This document shows positions 6,008 to 13,259 of a stretch of DNA of 13,317 bases, one piece after another. Position numbers and translations under genes: made by a program. The stretch's first letter is position 1. Each line of letters begins with the position of its first letter. The notes below the pieces were generated by a model. It saw nothing but the letters and a program-made list of their open reading frames with translations, was not told the origin of the DNA and did no database searches. The stretch is from Clostridia bacterium (GTDB lineage: Bacteria; Bacillota; Clostridia; Oscillospirales; Acutalibacteraceae), in assembly GCA_900759575.1 (NCBI GenBank), contig CAAEVU010000124.1:1-13317 (forward strand), given 5' to 3'.

Positions 6008-6508
6008 ATGAGCAAAAAAGTAGCGGTAATTATGGGCAGCGACAGCGACTTCCCGGTAGTGGCTCCGGCCATCAAACGGTTGAAGGGCTTTGGCATCCCG
6101 GTGGAGGTGCGGGTCATGTCCGCTCACCGGACTCCCGAGTTGGCTGCGGAGTTTTCCAAAACCGCGAAAGAGGAAGGCTTTGGCGTGATTATCGCCGCGG
6201 CTGGAAAAGCGGCCCACTTGGCGGGCGTGCTGGCAGCCCATACCACTTTGCCGGTGATCGGAATCCCGGTTAAGTCCTCCACTTTGGATGGCCTGGATGC
6301 GTTGCTTGCCACTGTGCAGATGCCTTCCGGTATCCCTGTGGCTACTGTGGCCATCGACGGGGCGGATAACGCAGCCATTTTGGCGTGCCAGATGCTGGCT
6401 CTTTCTGACGAGACTCTGGCGGCAAGCCTGGCTGCCATGAAGCAGGACATGGCCGATGGCGTGGCGAAAAAGAACGCTGCTCTCCAGGAGAAAGTCAACG
6501 AGCTGTAA
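6008..6508 (+). CDS. purE: N5-carboxyaminoimidazole ribonucleotide mutase
   Basis: PurE moves the carboxyl group of N5-CAIR to carbon 4, giving CAIR in de novo purine synthesis. The 166-residue product has the phosphate-binding GSDSD (10-14), the SAHRTP motif with the catalytic His at residue 40, AAAGKAAHLAG (63-73) with a second conserved His at 70, and MPSGIPVATVAIDGADNAA (105-123). This is the class I (bacterial) pattern, and the length is standard. The ATG at 6008 is preferred because AAAGGATGGG precedes it. The in-frame ATG at 5978 lies within about two bases of the predicted transcription start. Class I PurE needs N5-CAIR from PurK, which is not in this window. It is the first gene of the operon and is followed after 60 nt by an unrelated aminopeptidase. 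Confidence 0.95.
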   Translation: MSKKVAVIMGSDSDFPVVAPAIKRLKGFGIPVEVRVMSAHRTPELAAEFSKTAKEEGFGVIIAAAGKAAHLAGVLAAHTTLPVIGIPVKSSTLDGLDALLATVQMPSGIPVATVAIDGADNAAILACQMLALSDETLAASLAAMKQDMADGVAKKNAALQEKVNEL

Positions 6509-6529
6509 AACCCAACATAAAAATGGAGT

Positions 6530-6560
6530 CGCCCCCTTTCGCGGTGGGGCGGGAAAGGGG
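6530..6560 (+). promoter_or_regulatory. Two competing hairpins over the aminopeptidase ribosome binding site
   Basis: CCCCTTTC (6533-6540) is perfectly complementary to GAAAGGGG (6553-6560). The right arm contains the AAAGGGG ribosome binding site of the next gene, whose GTG start is 8 nt downstream. An alternative stem, CGCCCC (6530-6535) with GGGGCG (6546-6551), shares bases 6533-6535 with the first. The two cannot form together, and only the second leaves the binding site open. This could set or switch aminopeptidase translation. The pairing is seen in sequence, but function is inference. Confidence 0.4.
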
Positions 6561-6568
6561 AAACATTC

Positions 6569-7798
6569 GTGAAGAAGTCCGTTATTCGCAAGTACGCCCA
6601 GTTGACGGTACGCTGCGGTGCTGCCCTGCGGAAAGGCCAGGGGTGCCTGATCGTTTCCGAGGTGGAGCAGCACGAGTTTGCCGAGATGGTGGCAGAGGAA
6701 GCCTATCGTGCCGGGGCAAAATGGGTGATGATGCAGTGGTCTGACCAGGCCTTTACCAAGCTCAAATACCGCCACGAGACGGTGACTCAGCTTTCTCAGG
6801 TTGAGGAGTGGGAAAAAGCCCGGCAGCAGCATTTGGTGGACACATTGCCCGCCATGATCTACATTTCTTCCGAGGATCCGGACGGCCTGAAGGGCATCAA
6901 TGTGGAGAAGCTGCAGAAATCCAGCGCAGCCCGTGGGAAAGTGATGAAACCCTACCGGGAGGCCATGGACAACAAGAACCAGTGGACCATCGTGGCGGTG
7001 CCCTCCAAGAAATGGGCGAAAAAGGTGTTCCCTGGAGAGCGTTCCAGCGCTGCGGTGGAAAAACTGTGGCAGGCCATTTTAAAAACCGTGCGGGTGACAG
7101 AGGACAATGACCCCGTGGCGGAATGGGATGCCCATAATGAGCGGCTCAAGGCGTACTGCGCCAAGCTCAATGCCCTGGATCTGGATTACTTGCACTACGA
7201 AGCGCCCAACGGTACAGACTTCAAATGCTGGCTCATTCCGGGAGCCCAGTGGCATGGCGGCGGGGACACGTTGCCGGACGGCACATTTTACAACCCCAAC
7301 ATGCCCACGGAAGAAGTGTTCACTTCGCCCATGCGGGGCCGGTGCGAAGGAACTCTGGTTTCCACAATGCCCCTTTCCTATCAGGGCAATTTGATTGACA
7401 AGTTCTCCGTGACCTTTGAAAACGGGAAAGTGGTTTCCTGTAAAGCGGAAAAAAATCAGGAGCTGTTGGAAAAGCTGATTTCCATGGACGAGGGTTCGGC
7501 CATGCTGGGCGAGTTGGCGCTGGTGCCTGTGGAGTCGCCTATTTCCCAGGAAGGAATCCTGTTTTACAACACGCTGTTTGACGAAAACGCGGCTTGCCAT
7601 GTGGCGCTTGGCCGGGGCTTCAATGAGGTGATCCCCGGTTTTGAGAACATGAGCAATGAAGAACTGAAGGCACGGGGCATCAACGATTCCATCATTCACG
7701 AAGACTTTATGGTGGGCTGCAAGGAACTGAATATTACCGGCTATACCCGGGACGGTAAGGCGGTTAAGATCTTCCAGTCCGGCAGCTGGGCCATTTAA
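6569..7798 (+). CDS. Metallo-aminopeptidase, peptidase family M29
   Basis: M29 enzymes remove N-terminal amino acids from peptides using two metal ions. The 409-residue length is typical, and the five family metal ligands can be placed: a Glu in NMPTEEVFTSP (248 or 249), E315 in LGELALVP, H344 in ENAACHVALGRGF, and H377 and D379 in IIHEDFMVG. Their spacing closely follows Thermus aminopeptidase T. There is no signal peptide, so it should be cytosolic. Translation starts at GTG (6569) with AAAGGGG 8 nt upstream, a site that may be masked by a hairpin. Its place between purE and purM is odd, because no purine step needs an aminopeptidase. It may supply glycine or other amino acids by peptide recycling, or simply be a passenger in the operon. 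Both ideas are inference. The substrate is unknown. Confidence 0.93.
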   Translation: MKKSVIRKYAQLTVRCGAALRKGQGCLIVSEVEQHEFAEMVAEEAYRAGAKWVMMQWSDQAFTKLKYRHETVTQLSQVEEWEKARQQHLVDTLPAMIYISSEDPDGLKGINVEKLQKSSAARGKVMKPYREAMDNKNQWTIVAVPSKKWAKKVFPGERSSAAVEKLWQAILKTVRVTEDNDPVAEWDAHNERLKAYCAKLNALDLDYLHYEAPNGTDFKCWLIPGAQWHGGGDTLPDGTFYNPNMPTEEVFTSPMRGRCEGTLVSTMPLSYQGNLIDKFSVTFENGKVVSCKAEKNQELLEKLISMDEGSAMLGELALVPVESPISQEGILFYNTLFDENAACHVALGRGFNEVIPGFENMSNEELKARGINDSIIHEDFMVGCKELNITGYTRDGKAVKIFQSGSWAI

Positions 7799-7835
7799 GA
7801 CCTTTGAAACAAAACATTTGGGAGTGGTAAAACCA

Positions 7836-8888
7836 ATGAAAAGCTACAGCGACAGCTATAAAGCCGCGGGCGTGGACGTCACCGCGGGGTACGAATCCGT
7901 AGAACTGATGAAGCGCCACGTCAAGCGCACGGTGATCCCTGGAGTGGTTTCGGGAATCGGCGGTTTTGGCGGATTGTTCCAGCCTGACCTTTTCGGTATG
8001 GAAGAGCCTGTGCTGGTTTCCGGTACGGATGGCGTGGGCACCAAGCTGAAGATCGCCATGCTTTTGGACAAGCATGATACCATCGGTATCGACGCGGTTG
8101 CCATGTGCGTTAACGACGTGGTGTGCTGCGGCGCAAAGCCTTTGTTTTTCCTGGATTACATTGCCTGTGGAAAGAATTTCCCGGAAAAGATCGCCCAGAT
8201 CGTGGCAGGTGTGGCCGAAGGCTGCGTCCAGTCAGGCTGTGCCCTGATCGGCGGTGAAACTGCCGAGCATCCCGGTATGATGCCGGAAGAGGATTATGAC
8301 CTGGCCGGTTTCACCGTAGGCGTGGTAGACAAGAAAAAAATCATCGACGGTTCCCGTCTGGAGGCCGGAGACGTGCTGCTTGGTGTGAAATCTTCCGGTG
8401 TTCACTCCAATGGCTTCTCTTTGGTGCGCAAGGTGTTCGGCATCGGTGAGGATGACCAGGCAAACAAGCAGATTCTTGCCCGGCAGTATGACGAGCTTTC
8501 CGCCACTTTGGGGGAAACGCTCCTCACCCCCACACGGATCTATGTCAAACCCGCGCTGGCTGCCATTGAGGCTGCGGATGTGAAGGCAATCTCCCACATC
8601 ACCGGCGGCGGTTTCTATGAGAACATTCCCCGCATGCTGAAAGATGGCTTGACCGCAAAAATCGAAAAAGCAGCGGTGCCGGTGCTGCCTATTTTCGGTT
8701 TGATCCAGGCTGCTGGCAATATCCCTGAGCGGGATATGTTCAACACCTTCAATATGGGCGTGGGCCTGTGCGTGGCTGTTTCCAAGGAAACGGCACAAAA
8801 AGCCATCGACGCCTTTAAAGCCGCTGGAGAAGAAGCGGTGGTCCTGGGCGAAGTCACCCAGGGTGACGAGGGGGTCGTGCTATGCTAA
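7836..8888 (+). CDS. purM: Phosphoribosylformylglycinamidine cyclo-ligase (AIR synthetase)
   Basis: PurM uses ATP to close FGAM into aminoimidazole ribonucleotide (AIR), the fifth step of purine synthesis. The 350-residue protein has the family hallmarks in order: SYSDSYKAAGVD at the N-terminus, GTDGVGTK (63-70), the CVNDVVCCGA segment (91-100), GGETAEHPGMM (139-149) and SSGVHSNGFSLVR (186-198). The length is normal. The ATG at 7836 has GGGAG about 11 nt upstream. A TTG at 7818 is in frame but precedes that site, so it is not favoured. The gene begins 37 nt after the aminopeptidase, and its last seven bases overlap purN, so the two are likely translationally coupled. Confidence 0.97.
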   Translation: MKSYSDSYKAAGVDVTAGYESVELMKRHVKRTVIPGVVSGIGGFGGLFQPDLFGMEEPVLVSGTDGVGTKLKIAMLLDKHDTIGIDAVAMCVNDVVCCGAKPLFFLDYIACGKNFPEKIAQIVAGVAEGCVQSGCALIGGETAEHPGMMPEEDYDLAGFTVGVVDKKKIIDGSRLEAGDVLLGVKSSGVHSNGFSLVRKVFGIGEDDQANKQILARQYDELSATLGETLLTPTRIYVKPALAAIEAADVKAISHITGGGFYENIPRMLKDGLTAKIEKAAVPVLPIFGLIQAAGNIPERDMFNTFNMGVGLCVAVSKETAQKAIDAFKAAGEEAVVLGEVTQGDEGVVLC

Positions 8889-9508
8889 ACATCGGCGTGC
8901 TGGTGTCTGGCGGCGGTACCAACCTGCAAAAGCTCATTGACGCTCAGCAGGCTGGGGAAATTGTAAACGGAACACTCCGGGTGGTGATCTCCAGCCGGCC
9001 GGACGCTTATGCTTTGGAGCGGGCGAAAAATGCCGGCATCGAGGCCATCACTCTCCGTCGGAAGGATTACGGTTCCGTGGAAGAGTACAGCCAGGCGTTG
9101 ATCGACGCACTCCGGGAACGGCAGGTGGATCTGGTGGTGCTGGCGGGCTTCCTCACCATCACCGGAGACAATTTCGTGGAAGCGTTCCGGAACAAAATCA
9201 TCAATGTGCATCCGGCGCTTTTGCCTTCTTTTGGCGGAAAGGGCTACTACGGGCTCCACGTCCATGAGGCGGTTTTGGCACGGGGCGTGAAAGTCACCGG
9301 CGCCACAGTGCATTTTGTCAACGAAGTGTGCGACGGCGGACCGATCATTCTGCAAAAGGCCGTGGAAGTGCAGGAGGGGGACACTCCTGAGATCCTGCAA
9401 AAGCGGGTCATGGAACAAGCCGAATGGATTTTGCTTCCCAAGGCAGTTTCCCTGTTCTGCCAAGGAAAGCTTACCGTGAAGGACGGCGTGGTCCATATTG
9501 CCCAGTAA
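8882..9508 (+). CDS. purN: Phosphoribosylglycinamide formyltransferase (10-formyl-THF dependent)
   Basis: PurN transfers a formyl group from 10-formyltetrahydrofolate to GAR, giving FGAR, the third step of the pathway. The 208-residue product has the N-terminal SGGGTNLQ nucleotide-binding loop (9-16), the catalytic segment INVHPALLPSFGG (107-119) with N108 and H110, and the conserved Asp at 151 in EVCDGGPII. These correspond to the Asn-His-Asp triad of E. coli PurN. The GKGYYG variant (119-124) after the motif is of the Gram-positive kind. The start ATG lies inside the end of purM (overlap 8882-8888), in the usual place for this pair. This is the formyl-THF enzyme, not the formate-using PurT. 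Confidence 0.97.
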   Translation: MLNIGVLVSGGGTNLQKLIDAQQAGEIVNGTLRVVISSRPDAYALERAKNAGIEAITLRRKDYGSVEEYSQALIDALRERQVDLVVLAGFLTITGDNFVEAFRNKIINVHPALLPSFGGKGYYGLHVHEAVLARGVKVTGATVHFVNEVCDGGPIILQKAVEVQEGDTPEILQKRVMEQAEWILLPKAVSLFCQGKLTVKDGVVHIAQ

Positions 9509-9523
9509 AAAGGAATCAGAGCA

Positions 9524-9539
9524 GGCGGGCTAGCTCGCC
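9524..9539 (+). other. Small hairpin between purN and purO
   Basis: GGCGGG (9524-9529) pairs with CTCGCC (9534-9539) around a CTAG loop, with one G-U pair. There is no T run after it, so it is not an intrinsic terminator. It lies in the widest gap of the operon (70 nt) and might mark an RNA processing or stability site. It may also be chance. Confidence 0.3.
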
Positions 9540-9578
9540 GGTGGGAATCCCGGATAAGGGAAAGAGAGGAGAAGAACC

Positions 9579-10289
9579 ATGAAACCAGTGGATATCAAGC
9601 AGGACCTGGCAGGGAACAGCTACCCCGGCCGGGGCATCGTCATCGGCCAGAGCCAGGATGGAAAGCAGGCTGTCATCGCCTATTTCATCATGGGGCGCAG
9701 CGAAAACAGCCGGAATCGTGTGTTTGTGGAAGAAGGGGAGGGTATCCGTACCCAGGCCTTTGACCCTGCCAAACTCAGCGATCCTTCTTTGGTGATTTAC
9801 GCTCCTGTGCGCGTGTTGGGACAGGATACCATCGTCACCAATGGTGACCAGACCGATACGGTGTACGAGTTTCTTCAGGAAGGAAAAACTTTCGAGGAAG
9901 CATTGCGTACCCGTACTTTCGAGCCAGACGGCCCCAATTATACCCCTCGCATTTCCGGTATCGTCAGCCGGAAGGACGGCTCCTTTACCTACAAGCTGTC
10001 CATTTTGAAGAGCACCGACGGCAACCCCGAGCAGGCCCAGCGCTTCTTCTTCGAGTATGATCCCCAGGCGGGTCTGGGTCATTTTATCCATACCTACAAG
10101 TGCGACGGCAATCCCATTCCTTCCTATGAAGGAGAGCCTACTCCTGTCATGGTGGAAGGGGACATTGACCAGTTTACCAATGCTCTGTGGGAGAATCTGA
10201 ACGGGGACAATAAGGTGTCCCTGTTTGTACGGTATATCGATTTGAAATCCGGCAAAGCGGAAACTCGGATCGTCAACAAAAACAAGTGA
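9579..10289 (+). CDS. purO: IMP cyclohydrolase, archaeal PurO type
   Basis: PurO closes FAICAR to IMP, the final step of purine synthesis, and is unrelated in sequence to the cyclohydrolase half of bifunctional PurH. The 236-residue protein shows the PurO signatures: NSYPGRGIVIG (13-23), AYFIMGRSENSRNRVF (34-49), LVIYAPVRVL (71-80) and TNGDQTDT (87-94). The ATG at 9579 follows a strong AGAGGAGAAG site. It lies 70 nt after purN and ends 25 nt before a gene that encodes only the AICAR formyltransferase half of PurH. Together the two replace the usual fused enzyme. PurO was first defined in methanogens, and its presence in Clostridia is known from annotation practice, so this is unusual but not unique. 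The family call is firm from the motifs, though the activity is not tested here. Confidence 0.92.
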   Translation: MKPVDIKQDLAGNSYPGRGIVIGQSQDGKQAVIAYFIMGRSENSRNRVFVEEGEGIRTQAFDPAKLSDPSLVIYAPVRVLGQDTIVTNGDQTDTVYEFLQEGKTFEEALRTRTFEPDGPNYTPRISGIVSRKDGSFTYKLSILKSTDGNPEQAQRFFFEYDPQAGLGHFIHTYKCDGNPIPSYEGEPTPVMVEGDIDQFTNALWENLNGDNKVSLFVRYIDLKSGKAETRIVNKNK

Positions 10290-10314
10290 TCTTTCGGAAA
10301 GGATGAATTGCGTT

Positions 10315-11493
10315 ATGGCAAACGAACTGCTTTTGAAATATGGCTGCAACCCCAACCAGAAGCCCTCCCGTATCTTTATGAAGGACGGGGGAGATCTTCC
10401 GGTGGAAGTGCTCAACGGTAAACCCGGTTATATCAATTTCCTGGATGCCCTCAATAGCTGGCAGTTGGTCAAGGAATTGAAGGCTGCCACCGGTCTGCCC
10501 GCCGCCGCTTCCTTCAAGCATGTGAGCCCCGCCGGTGCCGCTGTGTATGTGCCCCTTTCCGACACTTTGAAGAAGATTTATTTCGTGGACGATCTGGAAC
10601 TGTCTCCCATTGCTTCCGCCTATGCTGCCGCCCGTGGCGCGGATCGTATGTCCTCTTATGGCGACTGGGCTGCTCTTTCCGACGTGTGCGACAAAGAAAC
10701 CGCCCTGCTTTTGAAGCGGGAAGTTTCCGACGGCGTTATCGCCCCCGGCTACACGGACGAAGCCCTGGAGATCTTGAAGCAGAAGCGCAAGGGCGGATAC
10801 AATGTGGTCAAGATCGACCCCAACTATGTTCCCGCTCCTGTAGAGCATAAGGACGTGTTTGGCGTCACCTTTGAGCAGGGCCGCAACGAATTGAAAATCG
10901 ACGAAAGCCTGCTGGAGAACCTCCCCACGAAGAATAAGACTCTGACTCCTGAAGCCAAGCGTGATCTGATCGTTTCCTTGATCACCCTGAAATATACCCA
11001 GTCCAACTCCGTGTGCTATGTGAAAAACGGCCAGGCAATCGGCGTGGGCGCCGGCCAGCAGAGCCGTGTCCATTGCACCCGTCTGGCCGGCAATAAGGCG
11101 GATAACTGGTATCTGCGTCAGTGTCCCAAAGTCCTGAACCTGCCCTTTAAGCCCGGTATCCGCCGTGCTGACCGGGACAACACCATCGACGTGTATATCA
11201 GCGATGAGTGCATGGACGTTTTGGCCGATGGCGCTTGGGAGCAGTTCTTCACGGAGAAGCCGGAAGTGTTCACCCGTGAGGAGCGCCGTGCATGGCTGGA
11301 TGGTATGACCGGCGTGGCCCTGGGCAGCGATGCGTTCTTCCCCTTTGGCGACAACATTGAGCGGGCTCACAAGAGCGGTGTGGAGTTCATTGCCCAGCCC
11401 GGCGGTTCCATCCGGGACGACAACGTGATCGAGACCTGCGACAAATATAACATCGCCATGGCCTTTACGGGCATCCGCCTGTTCCATCATTGA
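10315..11493 (+). CDS. purH: Standalone AICAR formyltransferase (PurH C-terminal domain only)
   Basis: This enzyme formylates AICAR with 10-formyl-THF to give FAICAR. The 392-residue protein begins directly with LLKYGCNPNQKPSRIF and ends with PGGSIRDDNVIETC and MAFTGIRLFHH, the ends of the transformylase domain. The MGS-like cyclohydrolase domain that normally precedes it (about 200 residues) is absent. The catalytic Lys-His pair is present (K68, H69, in AASFKHVSPAGAA). I chose the ATG at 10315 because GGAAAGGA lies about 11 nt upstream. The in-frame ATG at 10303 overlaps that site and would add only four residues. The missing activity is supplied by purO, which ends 25 nt upstream. Bifunctional PurH is usually about 510-530 residues. 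There is no sign that this is a broken fusion, because the reading frame and start signal are clean. Confidence 0.95.
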   Translation: MANELLLKYGCNPNQKPSRIFMKDGGDLPVEVLNGKPGYINFLDALNSWQLVKELKAATGLPAAASFKHVSPAGAAVYVPLSDTLKKIYFVDDLELSPIASAYAAARGADRMSSYGDWAALSDVCDKETALLLKREVSDGVIAPGYTDEALEILKQKRKGGYNVVKIDPNYVPAPVEHKDVFGVTFEQGRNELKIDESLLENLPTKNKTLTPEAKRDLIVSLITLKYTQSNSVCYVKNGQAIGVGAGQQSRVHCTRLAGNKADNWYLRQCPKVLNLPFKPGIRRADRDNTIDVYISDECMDVLADGAWEQFFTEKPEVFTREERRAWLDGMTGVALGSDAFFPFGDNIERAHKSGVEFIAQPGGSIRDDNVIETCDKYNIAMAFTGIRLFHH

Positions 11494-11509
11494 TCGTTTG
11501 GGGGGCCGC

Positions 11510-11965
11510 ATGAGAAAAGCGATTTTCTGGGGGTTTCTGGGCACCTTGGCAGAGCCTGCCCCCAGTGCCCAGGGACGCTGTTTTTTAGACCCCGCCCAGT
11601 ACCGGGTCTATCCCGACGCGGCAGCCACTTTGGCCCTGTGTGCCTATAAAGGATTTCGAAACTACCTGTTGGCAGGGGATTTTCCCCAGGTTTCGGCGTT
11701 GCTGCCCGACCTTTGCCTGGAACCTTTTTTTCGGGATCGGGTAGTTTCCGGCAGAGTGGAGTTGGCAGGCAGCCAGGGAGATGGGATTTTCCGCCGGGCA
11801 GAGTTGGCAGCTCACTTTCCCCAGTGCTTGTGGCTGGTCAGCGGCGACCCTGAGGAGATTGCCAAGGCAAAAGAGGCCGGTTGGCATACGGTGCAGGTCC
11901 ACGGCAGCGGGGCAGGGGCGGATATAGCCTGCCCGACCCTCAGTGACGTGTGGCGGGTCTTGTGA
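11510..11965 (+). CDS. Small HAD-fold-like protein lacking catalytic aspartates
   Basis: I do not recognise a named family for this 151-residue protein. Its outline follows a small haloacid-dehalogenase (HAD) fold. A beta-strand and loop AIFWGFLGTLA (4-14) sits where HAD proteins have DxDGT, but the two Asp are Gly 8 and Leu 10. VYPDAAATLALCAYKGFRNYLLAGDFP (33-59) resembles the region leading to motif II. DPEEIAKAKEAGWHTVQV (113-130) resembles the motif IV region and the strand after it. The motif III Lys is also not evident near residues 85-92. If the alignment is right, it cannot be an ordinary HAD phosphatase. It may bind a nucleotide, act as a regulator, or be decaying. The ATG at 11510 follows a G-run (11500-11505), a weak site. 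It lies 16 nt after purH and 22 nt before purD, so it belongs to the operon. Confidence 0.7.
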   Translation: MRKAIFWGFLGTLAEPAPSAQGRCFLDPAQYRVYPDAAATLALCAYKGFRNYLLAGDFPQVSALLPDLCLEPFFRDRVVSGRVELAGSQGDGIFRRAELAAHFPQCLWLVSGDPEEIAKAKEAGWHTVQVHGSGAGADIACPTLSDVWRVL

Positions 11966-11987
11966 CGAGAGAAAGGAAGAAAACCCT

Positions 11988-13259
11988 ATGAAGATTTTAG
12001 TGATCGGCAGCGGCGGCCGGGAGCACGCCATTGTCCGTAAATTGAAGGAAAGCCCCCAGGTGGAAGCCATTTACTGTGCTCCTGGAAATGGTGGCATCAG
12101 CCGGGACGCGGAGTGTTTCCCGGTGAATGTAATGGACAAGGAAGGCATGTTGTCCCTGGCCCGTGAAAAGCAGGTGGACCTGGTGTTCGTGGCGCCGGAT
12201 GACCCTCTGGCGGCGGGCATGGTGGATTACCTGGAAGCGGCAGGTTTCCTGTGCTTTGGCCCTAATGCCAAGGCAGCGGAGATCGAGAGCAGCAAGGTGT
12301 TTTCCAAAAACCTGATGAAGAAATATGGGATTCCCACTGCGGGGTATGAGGTGTTTTCCGATCCCGCTCAGGCTCTCGAGTATATCCGGGAGCAGGGGTC
12401 CTATCCCGCTGTGGTAAAAGCGGATGGCCTGGCTTTGGGCAAAGGCGTTGTGATCGCCCAGAACGAGGAAGAAGCCAAAGCAGCCCTTCATTCCATTATG
12501 GAGGATAAGATCTTCGGCGAGTCCGGCAGCCAGGTGGTTGTGGAAGAGTTCCTCACCGGACCGGAAGTTTCTGTGTTGGCGTTCACCGATGGCAAAACCA
12601 TGTGTCCCATGGTTTCTTCCATGGACCACAAGCGTGCTTACGATGGGGACAAGGGCCCCAACACTGGTGGCATGGGCACCATCAGCCCCAACCCCTTCTA
12701 TACGGAAGAGGTGGCAAAGGAGTGCATGGAGAAGATCTTCCTGCCCACCATGCACGCAATGAACGCCGAGGGCCGGCCGTTTAAAGGCTGCTTGTATTTC
12801 GGCTTGATGCTCACTCCTCAGGGCCCCAAGGTCATCGAATACAATTCCCGGTTCGGCGATCCGGAGACCCAGGTAGTTTTGCCCCGTTTGGAGACGGATT
12901 TTGCGGAGATCGTCAAAGCGGTGGCGGAAGAGCGGCTTTCTCAGTTGGAGATTCGCTGGAGCGATAAAGCCAGCGCTTGCGTGGTCATGGCCAGCGGTGG
13001 CTATCCCGGAAGCTATCCCAAGGGAATAGAGATCCACGGCCTGGACGAAAACGGCCAGACGGAGGGTGTTACCGTGTATCATGCTGGCACCAAGTATGAG
13101 GACGGAAAATTCCTGACCAATGGCGGCCGTGTGTTGGGCGTGACGGCTTTGGGAGATACTTTGGACCAGGCTTTGGACCAGGCGTACGCCGGTGTGGAAA
13201 AGATCTCCTTTGAGGGCGAGATGTATCGAAAAGATATTGGTCGAACCCACCGGAAATAA
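11988..13259 (+). CDS. purD: Phosphoribosylamine-glycine ligase (GAR synthetase)
   Basis: PurD joins glycine to phosphoribosylamine with ATP, the second step of purine synthesis, and belongs to the ATP-grasp superfamily. The 423-residue length is normal. Signatures in order are KILVIGSGGREHAI (2-15), the ATP-binding VVKADGLALGKGVVIA (142-157), PEVSVLAF (192-199), HKRAYDGDKGPNTGGMGT (214-231), EYNSRFGDPETQ (284-295) and the C-terminal YRKDIG (413-418). The start at 11988 has AAAGGAAG about 8 nt upstream. An in-frame ATG at 11943 lies inside the preceding gene and adds 15 poorly conserved residues, so it is not favoured. It is the last gene of the visible operon. No terminator is seen in the remaining 58 bases, so transcription may continue past the window. 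Confidence 0.97.
   Translation: MKILVIGSGGREHAIVRKLKESPQVEAIYCAPGNGGISRDAECFPVNVMDKEGMLSLAREKQVDLVFVAPDDPLAAGMVDYLEAAGFLCFGPNAKAAEIESSKVFSKNLMKKYGIPTAGYEVFSDPAQALEYIREQGSYPAVVKADGLALGKGVVIAQNEEEAKAALHSIMEDKIFGESGSQVVVEEFLTGPEVSVLAFTDGKTMCPMVSSMDHKRAYDGDKGPNTGGMGTISPNPFYTEEVAKECMEKIFLPTMHAMNAEGRPFKGCLYFGLMLTPQGPKVIEYNSRFGDPETQVVLPRLETDFAEIVKAVAEERLSQLEIRWSDKASACVVMASGGYPGSYPKGIEIHGLDENGQTEGVTVYHAGTKYEDGKFLTNGGRVLGVTALGDTLDQALDQAYAGVEKISFEGEMYRKDIGRTHRK

Noticed and set aside
9509..9578. Terminator between purN and purO
   Set aside because: The small GGCGGG/CTCGCC hairpin has no following T run, so the operon is taken as continuous.
10273..11544. 423-codon open frame on the minus strand over purH
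   Set aside because: The plus-strand AICAR formyltransferase is unmistakable. The antisense product is a His/Gly/Val-rich shadow without domains.
11943..11987. N-terminal extension of purD from the ATG at 11943
   Set aside because: It would overlap the preceding gene, and the PurD family begins at the MKILVIGSGGREH segment.
11997..13250. 417-codon open frame on the minus strand over purD
   Set aside because: It is a shadow of purD, explained by the same codon bias.
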